DNA of 64,000 bases from positions 62,001 through 126,000 of the forward strand of contig DASXKV010000004.1 in NCBI GenBank assembly GCA_036496605.1, in the 5' to 3' direction. Below are positions 14,785-23,338 of this stretch, one piece after another. How positions within the stretch are numbered: the first letter of the stretch is position 1; every line of letters begins with the position of its first letter. Both the position numbers and the translations under genes were made by a program. The notes under the pieces were generated by a model that saw nothing but the letters and a program-made list of their open reading frames with translations, was not told the origin of the DNA and did not search any database. The stretch is from Gemmatimonadaceae bacterium. GTDB taxonomy: Bacteria; Gemmatimonadota; Gemmatimonadetes; Gemmatimonadales; Gemmatimonadaceae.

Positions 14785-17424
14785 TCACGAGCGCTTTGCA
14801 TCACGCGATAGCTCGGCGAGTAAGGAGAGTGCTTGTAGCGGCGTCATGGAGTCTGTGTCGAGTGCGGCGAGGCGCAGCACGAGTGGATTCGGAGCGGCGG
14901 CAAAGAGTGCCAGCTGATCGTGCTGCGGCTCCGAACGCGCGTTCGCACGGCCTTCCGATCGTTTGCCGGCGGCGAGCTGCTCTCCCTCGAGCAACTTCAG
15001 GACCTGCCGCGCGCGCTCCAGGACCTCACGCGGCAGTCCCGCCAGTCGACCCACCTCGATGCCATACGATCGATCCGCGCCGCCGGGCTGGAGACGATGC
15101 AGGAACAGCACGTCGTCGTTCACCTCTCGCACGGCGACATTGAAGTTTCGTACCGCTTCGAGATCCTGCGCGAGCTGTGTCAGTTCATGATAATGCGTCG
15201 CGAATATCGTCTTGCAGCCCGTGCGCTCGTGCAGATGCTCGCTCACCGCCCAGGCGATCGACACGCCGTCGTACGTCGACGTCCCGCGGCCGATCTCGTC
15301 GAGCAGCACGAGACTGCGCGCCGTTGCCGAGTGCAGGATCGCACTCGTCTCCGACATCTCGACCATGAATGTCGATTGGCCGCGCACGAGATTGTCGCTC
15401 GCGCCCACGCGCGTGAACAGCCGGTCCGCGACGCCGATCCGCGCCGAGCTCGCCGGTACGAAGCTCCCCATTTGCGCCATCAAGACGATCAGCCCGACCT
15501 GCCGCAGGATCGTCGACTTACCGGCCATGTTCGGCCCGGTGAGAATGATGACGCGTGCGTCTTCGGTGAGCAGGACATCGTTCGGAATGAACTTGTCGCG
15601 CGGCATCATCCGCTCGACGACAGGATGCCGCCCCGCGCCGATCTCCAGCGCGAAGTCATCGGTGATCACCGGCCGAACGTAGCTCTCCCGTGCGGCGACT
15701 TCCGCCAACGCCGCCACGACGTCGAGCAAGGCGATCGCGCGCGCCGCGCACTGCAATGCACCGATGCGCGCGGCAAGCCGTGCGCGGAGCGTCTCGAACA
15801 ATTCTCGCTCACGCGTTTCGATGCGCTCGCCCGACGTGAGAATTGTCTCCTCGTATTCCTTGAGCGCCGGCGTCACGAACCGTTCGCCATTGGTGATCGT
15901 CTGGCGACGTTGATAATCGGCCGGCACGAGATGCTGGTTGGCTCTGGTGACCTCGATGTAGTATCCGAAGACTTTGTTGAAGCCGACCTTGAGCGACGCG
16001 ATTCCCGTTCTCGCGCGCTCCGAAGCCTGAATGTCGGCGATCGCGTCCTTGCCGCCGTCGCGAAGCGTGCGCAGTCGATCGAGCTCGGCGTCGACGCTGC
16101 TCGCGATCGTCGGCTCGTCTCCGATCGACAGTGGCGGATGCTCCACGATGGTCGATCTGATTGCCTCGGCTTCGGTCGCGCAGCTGTCCCACTCCGCAAG
16201 CATGCGATCGAGAAGCGCCACGCTGCTCGTACGCGCGAGCTGCCTGACGAGTCGCTCGACTTCGGGCAGCCGGGCGAGTGACGCGCCAAGCGCGCCGACG
16301 TCCCGCGGCGTTGCCCGGCCCGAGGCGATCTTCGCGCCTAACCGTTCGACGTCGCGGACGCCATCGAGCGCAGTCCGAAGCGCGTCGCGCGTGAGCGAGT
16401 CGCTTACGAGACCGGTGACGACGTCGAGTCGCTCGTCGATCGCCACGCGGTCGGTGAGCGGCGCGAGAATCCATTGTCGCAGCTGCCGCGCGCCCATTGG
16501 CGTGACGGTGCGATCGAGCACGGAAAGAACGGTCCCCTCTGGGCCGCCACCCCGCAACGATTCGACAAGCTCGAGATTCCGCCGCGTCATCTCGTCGAGC
16601 GGCATCACTCCGCTGGTGCGATCGACGAACGGCCGTGCGAGCTGCGGCAGGCCGCCGGGCTGTAGCTCCCGCAGATAGCGCAACAGTCCGCCTGCCGCCG
16701 CGATCGCCGGTTGCTCCGCCTCTCCAATGCCGAGGCCTTCGAGCGACTGCACCCGATATTGGCGAGCGAGATCGTCACGCGCGAGCTCGGCGTCGAACTC
16801 CCATGTTTCTCTCTCGGTGATGAGCGCCTCGGCGCGCGACGGCGGCAGCGGCAGATCCGAGCCCTGCGGCAGAAGAATCTCGCGCGGTGCATAACGAGCA
16901 AGAATTGCATCGAGCTCGGCGATCGTCGTGACGCAGAGCCTGAGCTCGCCCGTCGATACGTCCGCGGCAGCGACGCCGATAGGCGCCATCGTACCTCGAC
17001 TGCGATTCGCGCCCCCGCCCCATAGCGCGCAGATGAAATTGTTGCGCGCGCCATCGAGCAGCTCGTCGGCGTACGTCACACCTGGCGTGACCGTCTCGAC
17101 CACTTCTCGGCGAACGATCCCGCGCGCGAGCTTCGGATCTTCCGTCTGCTCGCAGATGGCGACACGATATCCCTGCTGCACGAGTCGGCGCACGTATTCC
17201 TGCAGCGCTTTTGCCGGAACGCCAGCGAGTGGGACGTCGGCCGCGCCGCCGTTGTTCCGCGACGTCAGCGTGAGCCCGAGCACGCGCGACGCAACCTCGG
17301 CGTCGTCGTAGAACATCTCGTAGAACTCGCCCATGCGGAAAAACAGGAGCGCGTTCTGATGCCGCGACTTGATCTCGCGGTATTGTTGCATCAGCGGCGT
17401 CGGCGCCTGCCCTACGCTGCTCAT
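14785..17424 (-). CDS. mutS: DNA mismatch repair protein MutS
   Basis: The protein recognises mismatches and small loops and recruits MutL. At 879 residues it has the full MutS length. The mismatch-reading F-x-E motif is in GEFYEMFYDDA near residue 32. The clamp and lever regions follow, and the ATPase domain has its Walker A GPNMAGKST at about residue 628-636, then a DEIGRGTSTYDG stretch (Walker B and signature) and FATHYHELT. No MutL gene is in the window. The start overlaps the SPOR-protein stop by 4 nt, so it is translationally coupled to holA-SPOR upstream. Confidence 0.97.
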   Translation of the reverse strand: MSSVGQAPTPLMQQYREIKSRHQNALLFFRMGEFYEMFYDDAEVASRVLGLTLTSRNNGGAADVPLAGVPAKALQEYVRRLVQQGYRVAICEQTEDPKLARGIVRREVVETVTPGVTYADELLDGARNNFICALWGGGANRSRGTMAPIGVAAADVSTGELRLCVTTIAELDAILARYAPREILLPQGSDLPLPPSRAEALITERETWEFDAELARDDLARQYRVQSLEGLGIGEAEQPAIAAAGGLLRYLRELQPGGLPQLARPFVDRTSGVMPLDEMTRRNLELVESLRGGGPEGTVLSVLDRTVTPMGARQLRQWILAPLTDRVAIDERLDVVTGLVSDSLTRDALRTALDGVRDVERLGAKIASGRATPRDVGALGASLARLPEVERLVRQLARTSSVALLDRMLAEWDSCATEAEAIRSTIVEHPPLSIGDEPTIASSVDAELDRLRTLRDGGKDAIADIQASERARTGIASLKVGFNKVFGYYIEVTRANQHLVPADYQRRQTITNGERFVTPALKEYEETILTSGERIETRERELFETLRARLAARIGALQCAARAIALLDVVAALAEVAARESYVRPVITDDFALEIGAGRHPVVERMMPRDKFIPNDVLLTEDARVIILTGPNMAGKSTILRQVGLIVLMAQMGSFVPASSARIGVADRLFTRVGASDNLVRGQSTFMVEMSETSAILHSATARSLVLLDEIGRGTSTYDGVSIAWAVSEHLHERTGCKTIFATHYHELTQLAQDLEAVRNFNVAVREVNDDVLFLHRLQPGGADRSYGIEVGRLAGLPREVLERARQVLKLLEGEQLAAGKRSEGRANARSEPQHDQLALFAAAPNPLVLRLAALDTDSMTPLQALSLLAELSRDAKRS

Positions 17425-18446
17425 CGCTTCACCGCGGACGCGCTCTCGTTGTCCGTCGTGGTCACGAAGCCTTCGATCCCTTTCGCTTTCAGCTCGCGTG
17501 CGGCCGCCGTTGCTTCGGCATCTGAAGCGTAGTGGCCTACGCGCACACGAAACGGCGCGGCCGCGCCGGTGACGCGCGCGCCGATCCCGCGCGCGCTCAG
17601 CCTGGCAACGAGGTGATCGGCTGAGTCTCTTGTCTGGTATGCCGCAACCTGAACCGTGAACCGCTTGCCGGCCGATGCATTAGCGTTAGGCGTTGCATTG
17701 GCGTGAGAAGCAGTATCTCTGCGCTCCGGAATCCTTCGCGCGCTGTCGGTGCGTGCGCTGTCCTTCACTGGCGGCCGCCGTCGCACCGAGTCTGGCCGGG
17801 TCGTTCGCGCCGGCGACGGCGCTGGTTTCGGAACGGGAACCACCGTGTCCACATCCGCGCAGCGCGACGCGTAGTAGTCGACCTGGTTTCGCGTTTCGAC
17901 CGCGGAATCGGCTAACGCGGCGCGGGTCCGCAAGAGAACGGCACAGCCCTTCCCGAGTCGATTCTGCTCGAGCAGGAGGCGCCCGAGCCAGATGCCCGCG
18001 CGAACGTGCTCTGGATCGTTAGGCCGCTGGAGAAGAAAGCGCTGCAAGTGGTCGATTGCCGGATCGCGGTCGCCGCGGGCCATCTCGAGCTGGGCCAGCG
18101 CGAGCAAGGCGTCGCCCGAGTGTTGCGAGAACGGGTACTCGATGATGACACGTCGATAGTCACGTTCCGCATCCGCCGCGGTCGAGGCGAGCGCCGCACG
18201 CCAGTAGAGCGCCGTCGCGTAGTCCGGCGTGCCCGTCGTCGCGGCGAGTGCCGAGTCGACGAGCGCGCGTCCGGCAGCGCTATTCCCATCGAGCACGAGT
18301 TTGCGTGCGCGAAGGAACAATGTGTCGCGCGCATCGGGCGCTGGCTGTCGTTGCTTCACTGCGCTATCGGTGCTCTGCGCTTGCGCTCCACAGGCCCCGA
18401 CCGCCATCGCGACAATGGCGAAGCAACGAGCCCTTCCTCTCGTCAT
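17421..18446 (-). CDS. Exported SPOR-domain protein with TPR-like N-half
   Basis: I place the start at ATG 18446 (341 residues). This overlaps the holA stop by 4 nt and gives a signal peptide MTRGRARCFAIVAMAVGACGAQAQ, which could be a lipoprotein signal (VGAC) or a cleaved signal (AQA). The middle (about 40-210) has helical TPR-like repeats such as DALLALAQLEMARGDRDPAIDH. A Pro/Arg/Asp-rich linker of about 70 residues follows, then a C-terminal SPOR domain starting at GKRFTVQVAAYQTRDSADHL and ending IEGFVTTTD. SPOR domains bind denuded glycan strands at division sites. The role is envelope or division-related by inference; its coupling to holA and mutS is probably only operon packing. Confidence 0.85.
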   Translation of the reverse strand: MTRGRARCFAIVAMAVGACGAQAQSTDSAVKQRQPAPDARDTLFLRARKLVLDGNSAAGRALVDSALAATTGTPDYATALYWRAALASTAADAERDYRRVIIEYPFSQHSGDALLALAQLEMARGDRDPAIDHLQRFLLQRPNDPEHVRAGIWLGRLLLEQNRLGKGCAVLLRTRAALADSAVETRNQVDYYASRCADVDTVVPVPKPAPSPARTTRPDSVRRRPPVKDSARTDSARRIPERRDTASHANATPNANASAGKRFTVQVAAYQTRDSADHLVARLSARGIGARVTGAAAPFRVRVGHYASDAEATAAARELKAKGIEGFVTTTDNESASAVKR

Positions 18447-19525
18447 GCGGCCGAACGCGCCGACTGTTGCGCCGGGACACACAGGGTGAGAACGAGTGAT
18501 TCGATCAGCTGTTCGTCGGACGAAACTCGGCTCTCCTTGATTGCGGCGTCCGCGGTGAGGAGCGCCGTCAAAGCAGCGTCGAGATCGCGTGCGCTCCACG
18601 AATCGAGCGCGCGGAGCCAGCTGCTCACCGCGTCGCTCCAGCTCCGGCCGGTGTAGGCAGATCCCTCTTTGAGCAGCGCATAGAACTCGTCCTTCATTCG
18701 TTGTGCCGGCACTCCCGCACTCCGTCGCGCGCGTCCCCAGGCGAGCGCCAGCGTTTGCGTCGCGAGTGCCATGATGATCGTGACCGCGCTCGTCTTCGGC
18801 TGAAGCAACACGTGCGGCAGCAGCTCGATCGCACGCGCCGCATTACGATTCGCGACGGCATCGAGCAAATCGCCTAACGTCTCGCCACGCCGTACGCCCA
18901 CGATGCTCGCGACGGCCTCCTCGTCGATCACTGCATGATCACCGCCGATGGCGAAGCTCGCCAGCTTGTCGAGCTCGATCTTGAGCTGCGCCAGCTCGGT
19001 ACCGACTGCGTTTTGCAGCAGGCTCACCGCCTCCGGCGTGATCTCGCATCCAAGATCGTGCGACGCGTAATGCGTAATCCACTTCGGAACTCGCGCTCCT
19101 GACAGCGGCTCGAAATCGATCGCCGTCGTGCGCTCCTGGAGTAAGCGATCTTCCTTGGCGCCCGCTGCTGCGACGAGAACGAGAACAACGTCGGGTGCCG
19201 GTCGCTCGAGATATTGTTCGAGCGCGCGACGCGCATCCTTGCGCAGATTGCCAACGTCTCGCACGACGATGACCCGCCGCTCCGCCATCATCGGCGGCGT
19301 ACCGAGGAGCGAACCCAGGGTTTCTCCGTCGACATCACCCGCGCGGAGCGTCTCGAGATTGAAGTCGCGCGTCGCCGGATCCACGGCCGCCCCGATCAGC
19401 TGCCGCAACATCTCATCCTTGAGATAGTCCTCGGCACCTTGGAACAAGTACGCCGGTTCAAAGACGCGCGTGTGCAGCGCGGTGCGAAGCACATTCAGTC
19501 CGGCGGAGGTGGGAGCGGCGGCCAT
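18443..19525 (-). CDS. holA: DNA polymerase III delta subunit (clamp loader)
   Basis: The delta subunit opens the DnaN ring during clamp loading. The protein has 360 residues. The N-terminal domain carries YLFQGAEDYLKDEML in place of a Walker A (delta is not an ATPase), MAERRVIVVRDVGNL and VVLVLVAAAG. The middle has LQNAVGTELAQLKIELDKLA, the conserved delta motif, and the C-terminal collar is helical with WGRARRS and SYTGRSW-like turns. It is the first gene of the leftward run to mutS and beyond, with a strong hairpin just upstream. Confidence 0.92.
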   Translation of the reverse strand: MAAAPTSAGLNVLRTALHTRVFEPAYLFQGAEDYLKDEMLRQLIGAAVDPATRDFNLETLRAGDVDGETLGSLLGTPPMMAERRVIVVRDVGNLRKDARRALEQYLERPAPDVVLVLVAAAGAKEDRLLQERTTAIDFEPLSGARVPKWITHYASHDLGCEITPEAVSLLQNAVGTELAQLKIELDKLASFAIGGDHAVIDEEAVASIVGVRRGETLGDLLDAVANRNAARAIELLPHVLLQPKTSAVTIIMALATQTLALAWGRARRSAGVPAQRMKDEFYALLKEGSAYTGRSWSDAVSSWLRALDSWSARDLDAALTALLTADAAIKESRVSSDEQLIESLVLTLCVPAQQSARSAA

Positions 19526-19542
19526 GCGCTGACAATATAAGA

Positions 19543-19572
19543 AAAACGCCGCGGTTGCGGCCGCGGCGTTTT
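19543..19572 (-). terminator. Rho-independent terminator of the anti-sigma gene
   Basis: AAAACGCCGCGG and CCGCGGCGTTTT form a 12-bp stem around TTGCGG. The minus-strand copy ends in GTTTTTCTT, so it suits leftward termination after the putative anti-sigma gene, before the holA promoter region. Confidence 0.85.
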
Positions 19573-19588
19573 GGACTACGAGTCGATC

Positions 19589-20131
19589 TTATCGCAACGA
19601 TGCCTGCTGAAGCTCCACGTCTGCCATACGCCGCGGCGCTGCGTCCATCATCATCACCGCCGGCCATATCGGCATTCCCGTCGAGATTCCCGCCATGTAT
19701 GCGCTACTCGTTGGGGTCGGCGCGGGCTGCGCCAGTGTCGTCGCGACGACCGGCGGAAGCAGCAGCGCCTGCGGCGTTCCAAAGTGATTCGCCGTCTCGA
19801 GCGCGATGTATCCGAATAATGTGAGTCCCGCCGCGAGCGCCGCGAATGCGCCCGTCGTCAATCGATACGGAGACGGCAATTCGACGTCGTCGCCGGCCGC
19901 ATCCAACGCCGCGATGCGGTCCGCGAGCTTCCCCATGAAGTCTGCCGACGGCTCGATCTGCGGAAGATTGTGAACCAGCAACAATCCACGCCGCACTGCC
20001 GTGTCGTGTCGAGAGCAGCGATAGCAGGAGCGCGCGTGCCGATGCATCGCCTCCATCACCACCGCTGGGAGCGTATCGTCGACGTATCCGACGTGCTTCT
20101 CTCTAAACTCGCGACAATCTATCAGGGCCAT
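19589..20131 (-). CDS. Putative anti-sigma factor with zinc-finger (HC2-type) motif and one membrane helix
   Basis: The 180 residues begin with an anti-sigma zinc-binding pattern: Cys6 in LIDCREF, then MHRHARSCYRCSRHD, which supplies His-x3-Cys-x2-Cys. One transmembrane helix lies at about 93-112 (TTGAFAALAAGLTLFGYIAL). The C-terminal part is periplasmic and rich in Ala, Pro and Met, without a known fold. It lies 230 nt downstream of an ECF sigma gene on the same strand, which supports the pairing, although a terminator-like hairpin separates them. The proposed job is to hold the sigma factor at the membrane until a signal releases it. Confidence 0.75.
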   Translation of the reverse strand: MALIDCREFREKHVGYVDDTLPAVVMEAMHRHARSCYRCSRHDTAVRRGLLLVHNLPQIEPSADFMGKLADRIAALDAAGDDVELPSPYRLTTGAFAALAAGLTLFGYIALETANHFGTPQALLLPPVVATTLAQPAPTPTSSAYMAGISTGMPIWPAVMMMDAAPRRMADVELQQASLR

Positions 20132-20291
20132 TCGTCCGCGTGAAAAAATATGGGTTCGCGTTTGGGTACCCCGGTTCGTGAACCACGGTTCCCAGAATTA
20201 CTAGACAAGCTGCCCGCCTGCTAGTGTGCGAAAGGAATCGCAGAAAGCATGCGAACGGTATTGGCCATTATCCTGAGAACCGAACGAATGC

Positions 20292-20325
20292 AAAACGCCG
20301 GCGCAGATTTTCGCGCCGGCGTTTC
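20292..20325. terminator. Hairpin downstream of the ECF sigma gene
   Basis: ACGCCGGCGC and GCGCCGGCGT form a 10-bp stem with an 8-nt loop, flanked by AAA on the left and TTTCTT on the right, so it could act in both directions. It lies between the sigma-gene stop (20361) and the anti-sigma start (20131). A C-rich run (20335-20357) follows, beside the sigma stop. Confidence 0.75.
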
Positions 20326-20360
20326 TTGGTCTAGCCCCTATTCCTGGCCCTAGCCCCTCA

Positions 20361-20996
20361 TCAGTCCAGCCATGGTTCGATGATCGAGGCGAATGCGTTC
20401 CGCGCCCGATTCAATCGCGACTTCACCGTGCCGAGGTTGCAATCGGTGATCTCCGCGATTTCCTCGTACGACTTACCCTCCAGCTCGCGCAGCACGAAGA
20501 CCTGGCGGTGATGCTCTGGCAGTTTCGCCACGGTCTCCTCGACTAGTTGGCGCAGATGCCGCTTCCGGTACAGGTCGTCTGGCCGAGCCGTCGTATCTTC
20601 GAACTGCAGCGGCCGCTCCTCGTCTTCCCAGTTGCTCTTGATCGTTTGAAAGAGCACCATCGGATTTCGAGACCTGTTCCGTAACTCGTTCTTCGCCAGG
20701 TTCGATGCGATCGTGTAGACCCACGTCGAGAATTTCTTCGAGCGGTCGAAACGTTGAATGTGCCGATAGACGCGGATGAACACTTCCTGCACGAGGTCTT
20801 CCGCCTTCTCGCGGTCGCCAATTGTGCGATAGATGAAGTTCAAAAGCCGGGTCTGGTAGCGCTCGACCAACTCTTGAAACGCTCGCTCCTCGCCACCCAG
20901 AAACGCGGAAACGACCTCAGCGTCGTCCTGCGTCCGGAGCTTTTCTCTGATGGACGCGCCTGGTAGCTGCGCCCGTTTGATTGCGATATCAGCCAT
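20361..20996 (-). CDS. ECF RNA polymerase sigma factor (RpoE-like)
   Basis: The protein has 211 residues from ATG 20996, which is preceded by GGGGGGG eight bases upstream; a GTG at 21026 is an alternative. Region 2 contains AFQELVERYQTRLLNFIYR, DREKAEDLVQEVFIRVYRH and KKFSTWVYTIASNLAKNELR, which bind the -10 element. Region 4 contains LPEHHRQVFVLRELEGKSYE and LGTVKSRLNRAR, which bind -35. It is in the large RpoE-like ECF class with a membrane anti-sigma partner, and the gene downstream fits that role. The target regulon is unknown. Confidence 0.95.
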   Translation of the reverse strand: MADIAIKRAQLPGASIREKLRTQDDAEVVSAFLGGEERAFQELVERYQTRLLNFIYRTIGDREKAEDLVQEVFIRVYRHIQRFDRSKKFSTWVYTIASNLAKNELRNRSRNPMVLFQTIKSNWEDEERPLQFEDTTARPDDLYRKRHLRQLVEETVAKLPEHHRQVFVLRELEGKSYEEIAEITDCNLGTVKSRLNRARNAFASIIEPWLD

Positions 20997-21299
20997 TCGA
21001 CTATGCCCCCCCGTTTGGTCCTGCACCAGGGCTCGATCCGCCGTTTTCTGGATCGATCTGGGCTCCTCCGATTAGTGATGCGACAAAGCGTCTCGGAACC
21101 GGTCACACCCTTCAAAAGCACGCCACGTGCCCAGTTAGACGGTGCTTGTTCCATGTTGTTAATGCTTGTCAAAGCAATGAGTTAACTCAACTTCGGCAGG
21201 TGTAGAACGACCTCTGCCGTGGGTAGCGGTGTCACCTGTCAGTGACGCTTCGAAAGGACAGGCAGCGCCGCCCGCACAACCTTTCGACACGCCCCGGTT
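20997..21299. other. Upstream region of the sigma gene
   Basis: I see no gene here. On the minus strand TTGACA occurs about 165 nt upstream of the sigma start, with no good -10 at 17 nt. The word GTGACCGGTTCC (21095-21106 on the complement) could be part of an ECF-type promoter, but I cannot confirm it. Confidence 0.3.
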
Positions 21300-21408
21300 G
21301 GTGATTGGTTGTCGGTAGTTGGTGGGTGGTGGTTGGGGGCAAGGAAGGCCGGCGAGCAAGCTCGCCGGCCATCCGAATCACCAATCACCAACCACCAACC
21401 ACGACTAA
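21300..21408. repeat. Heptad sandwich: G/T-rich array, GC hairpin, C/A-rich array
   Basis: The left array (21300-21339) repeats TTGGTGA, TTGGTTG, GGTAGTT and GGTGGTT-type units. In the centre GGCCGGCGAGC and GCTCGCCGGCC form an 11-bp hairpin (21347-21370) around AA. The right array (21371-21405) repeats CACCAAT and CACCAAC-type units and runs into the Nudix-gene stop codon. The arrays are largely complementary, so the whole element could form one long stem. It probably ends the leftward Nudix transcript. Confidence 0.85.
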
Positions 21409-21953
21409 CGACCAGCGCGGAACCCTGCGGCGAAGAGAATGAGCACCGTCGTCTTCGCGTCTCGGATCTCTCCCGTCCGGATCAACTCCAACGCGTGCGA
21501 CAGCGTCATCGTTTCGAGCGTCATGAATTCGTCAGGCTCACGGCTGCTTTCGCCGCGTGTCAAACCCGCCGCCATGAAGCCATGAATACGCTCGTCGATA
21601 AAGCCAGGGGTCGTGTAGAAGGTGTAGAGCGGCTCCAATCGATCGGCCGTGCACCCTGTCTCCTCCATTAGCTCGCGACGAGCGCAATCCAGCGGCGACT
21701 CGTTCGGGTCGAGCCTCCCCGCGGGGACCTCGTAGAGGAAGTCTTCCGCCGCGTAACGGTACTGCTTGATGAGCAGGATCTGCGGGTCTTCGCCAGCCGG
21801 ATCGCTCAGGAACGGAATTACGGCGCTCGCTCCGGAGTGGCGAATGATCTCCAACTCGCCCGTCGAGTTGTCCGGAAAGCGGACCTGATCGATGTCGAGA
21901 TTGAGAACGCGGCCCGTGTACACGCGGCGCGAGCCGAGCTTGGCGTCTCCCAT
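21405..21953 (-). CDS. Nudix hydrolase, ADP-ribose pyrophosphatase type
   Basis: The protein has 182 residues. The Nudix box GRLDPNESPLDCARRELMEETG spans residues 79-100 with all catalytic glutamates (R-E-x-x-E-E). The N-terminal strands (RVYTGRVLNLDIDQV) and the YTFYTTPGFIDERIHGF stretch after the box match the ADP-ribose pyrophosphatase (NudF/YqkG) group, which hydrolyses ADP-ribose to AMP and ribose 5-phosphate. The gene starts 2 nt after the stop of the inactive M16 subunit, so the three genes are one leftward operon. Confidence 0.92.
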   Translation of the reverse strand: MGDAKLGSRRVYTGRVLNLDIDQVRFPDNSTGELEIIRHSGASAVIPFLSDPAGEDPQILLIKQYRYAAEDFLYEVPAGRLDPNESPLDCARRELMEETGCTADRLEPLYTFYTTPGFIDERIHGFMAAGLTRGESSREPDEFMTLETMTLSHALELIRTGEIRDAKTTVLILFAAGFRAGR

Positions 21954-21955
21954 CG

Positions 21956-23338
21956 TTAGATGGCGTGGCCCTCGACGTCGTAGACCTGCAGCGGCCCGAA
22001 ATCCATTTCTGCGACGTGATCCCGGACGGCGGCCGCGTTACCGACCACCACCATCTGTAGCGCCTCCGGGTGTAGATGACGCTCGGCTGCCGTGAGCACG
22101 TCGCCGGTAGTTATTGCGCGAACATGCCCGCGATATTCGTCGTACCAGTCGTCCGGCAGGTCGTAGATGACGAGCGTCGTCAATGCCGCCGCGATTGCCG
22201 ACGTCGTCTCGAATCGAATGGGGAAAACGCCGTCGAGGTAGCTCGTTGCCAGTGAGAGCTCGTCCGCCGAGATCGGCGCAGAGCGGATGCGATCGATTTC
22301 ATTCAGGACTTCTCGCGCCGCGGCGTGGGTGACATCGCTCGCCACCGCGGTCGCAACGACCCAAGGTCCTCGTTGGCGACGCCAGTCGAAGTACGAGTTC
22401 GCGCCGTACGTGTAGCCGTGCGCCTCGCGCAGATTCAGGTTGATTCGCGACGAGAAGAGGCCGCCGAGCACGGCGTTCATGATCATCGCCGGGAAATAAT
22501 CGGGATGTCGTCGCGGCAGACCCACGTGGCCGATGCGCAGCTCCGATTGCGGTGCGTCGGACTTGCTCACGATGTGTACCGCGCGCGACCGTCGCGCCGC
22601 CTCGTCCGCCGCCGACACAGGGATCGTCACGCTTCCACGCCAATCTCCCAACACCTCGCTGGCGAGCTTCACGATCTCATTCGTCTTCACGTCGCCGGCG
22701 ACGACGATCGTCATACCGTTAGGCGAGTACCGTTTGCCGTACAGGCCGGCAACTGCGTCGCGCGTGAGAGAGCGCACGCTCGACTCGTCGCCGCCGTCCG
22801 GCCGCGCGTAACGAGACGAGCTCTCGTACAGAAATCGCGAGAACATCTCGTCGGCCAACCCACGCGGCTCGGCGCGAAGCTGCAGGAGCTCGGCGAGGCG
22901 CTCGTTCTTGAGGCGTTCCACTTCGCGCTCGTTGAACGCGGGAGCGCGCGTGACCTCGCCGAGTAACTCGAAGGAGGCACGGAGCTTCTCGGTGAGAGTC
23001 GTCAGCGTCACCGCAGCGACGTCCCAGTCCGCATGCGCCTCGATGGATGCGCCAAGACGCTCGAAACGATCGGTGATCGCGCTCCCGTCGCTCGAGGGCG
23101 ACCCTTCGAGCAGCAACTTCGCCGTGAGCTGCGCAAGCCCGTCGCGGCCGGCCGGATCGCATACCGCGCCGGCGTCGAGGAGAACGGTGATCGAGACGAT
23201 CGGCAGCTTCGCGATCGGCGCAACGACGAGCTTCAGGCCGTTAGGCAGGGCAGCTCTCTCGAAGCGCGGAAACGAATACGGACGCGGCGCACCGGAGGCG
23301 GGCCGCGGCAGGCGCCCCGTCAGCGCGCTGCCACTCAT
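21956..23338 (-). CDS. M16-family peptidase homologue without the zinc motif (partner subunit)
   Basis: The protein has 460 residues. It has the M16 fold, with ALPNGLKLVVAPIAKLP at the start and the paired C-terminal domain containing GLPRRHPDYFPAMIMNAVLGG and SSRINLNLREAHGYTYG. The HxxEH zinc site is absent: the equivalent stretch reads GLAQLTAKLLLEG. In two-subunit M16 peptidases, as in mitochondrial processing peptidase, one subunit keeps the zinc site and the other supplies substrate binding (the R/Y pair near HGYTYG). Its start overlaps the active-subunit stop by 4 nt. I see no signal peptide; the first 17 residues are basic and Pro-rich. Confidence 0.9.
   Translation of the reverse strand: MSGSALTGRLPRPASGAPRPYSFPRFERAALPNGLKLVVAPIAKLPIVSITVLLDAGAVCDPAGRDGLAQLTAKLLLEGSPSSDGSAITDRFERLGASIEAHADWDVAAVTLTTLTEKLRASFELLGEVTRAPAFNEREVERLKNERLAELLQLRAEPRGLADEMFSRFLYESSSRYARPDGGDESSVRSLTRDAVAGLYGKRYSPNGMTIVVAGDVKTNEIVKLASEVLGDWRGSVTIPVSAADEAARRSRAVHIVSKSDAPQSELRIGHVGLPRRHPDYFPAMIMNAVLGGLFSSRINLNLREAHGYTYGANSYFDWRRQRGPWVVATAVASDVTHAAAREVLNEIDRIRSAPISADELSLATSYLDGVFPIRFETTSAIAAALTTLVIYDLPDDWYDEYRGHVRAITTGDVLTAAERHLHPEALQMVVVGNAAAVRDHVAEMDFGPLQVYDVEGHAI

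Noticed and set aside
14920-16281. 453-codon open frame on the plus strand
   Set aside because: It is the antisense shadow of mutS, whose motifs are complete on the minus strand; the antisense translation is Arg/Ala/His-rich and has no domain.
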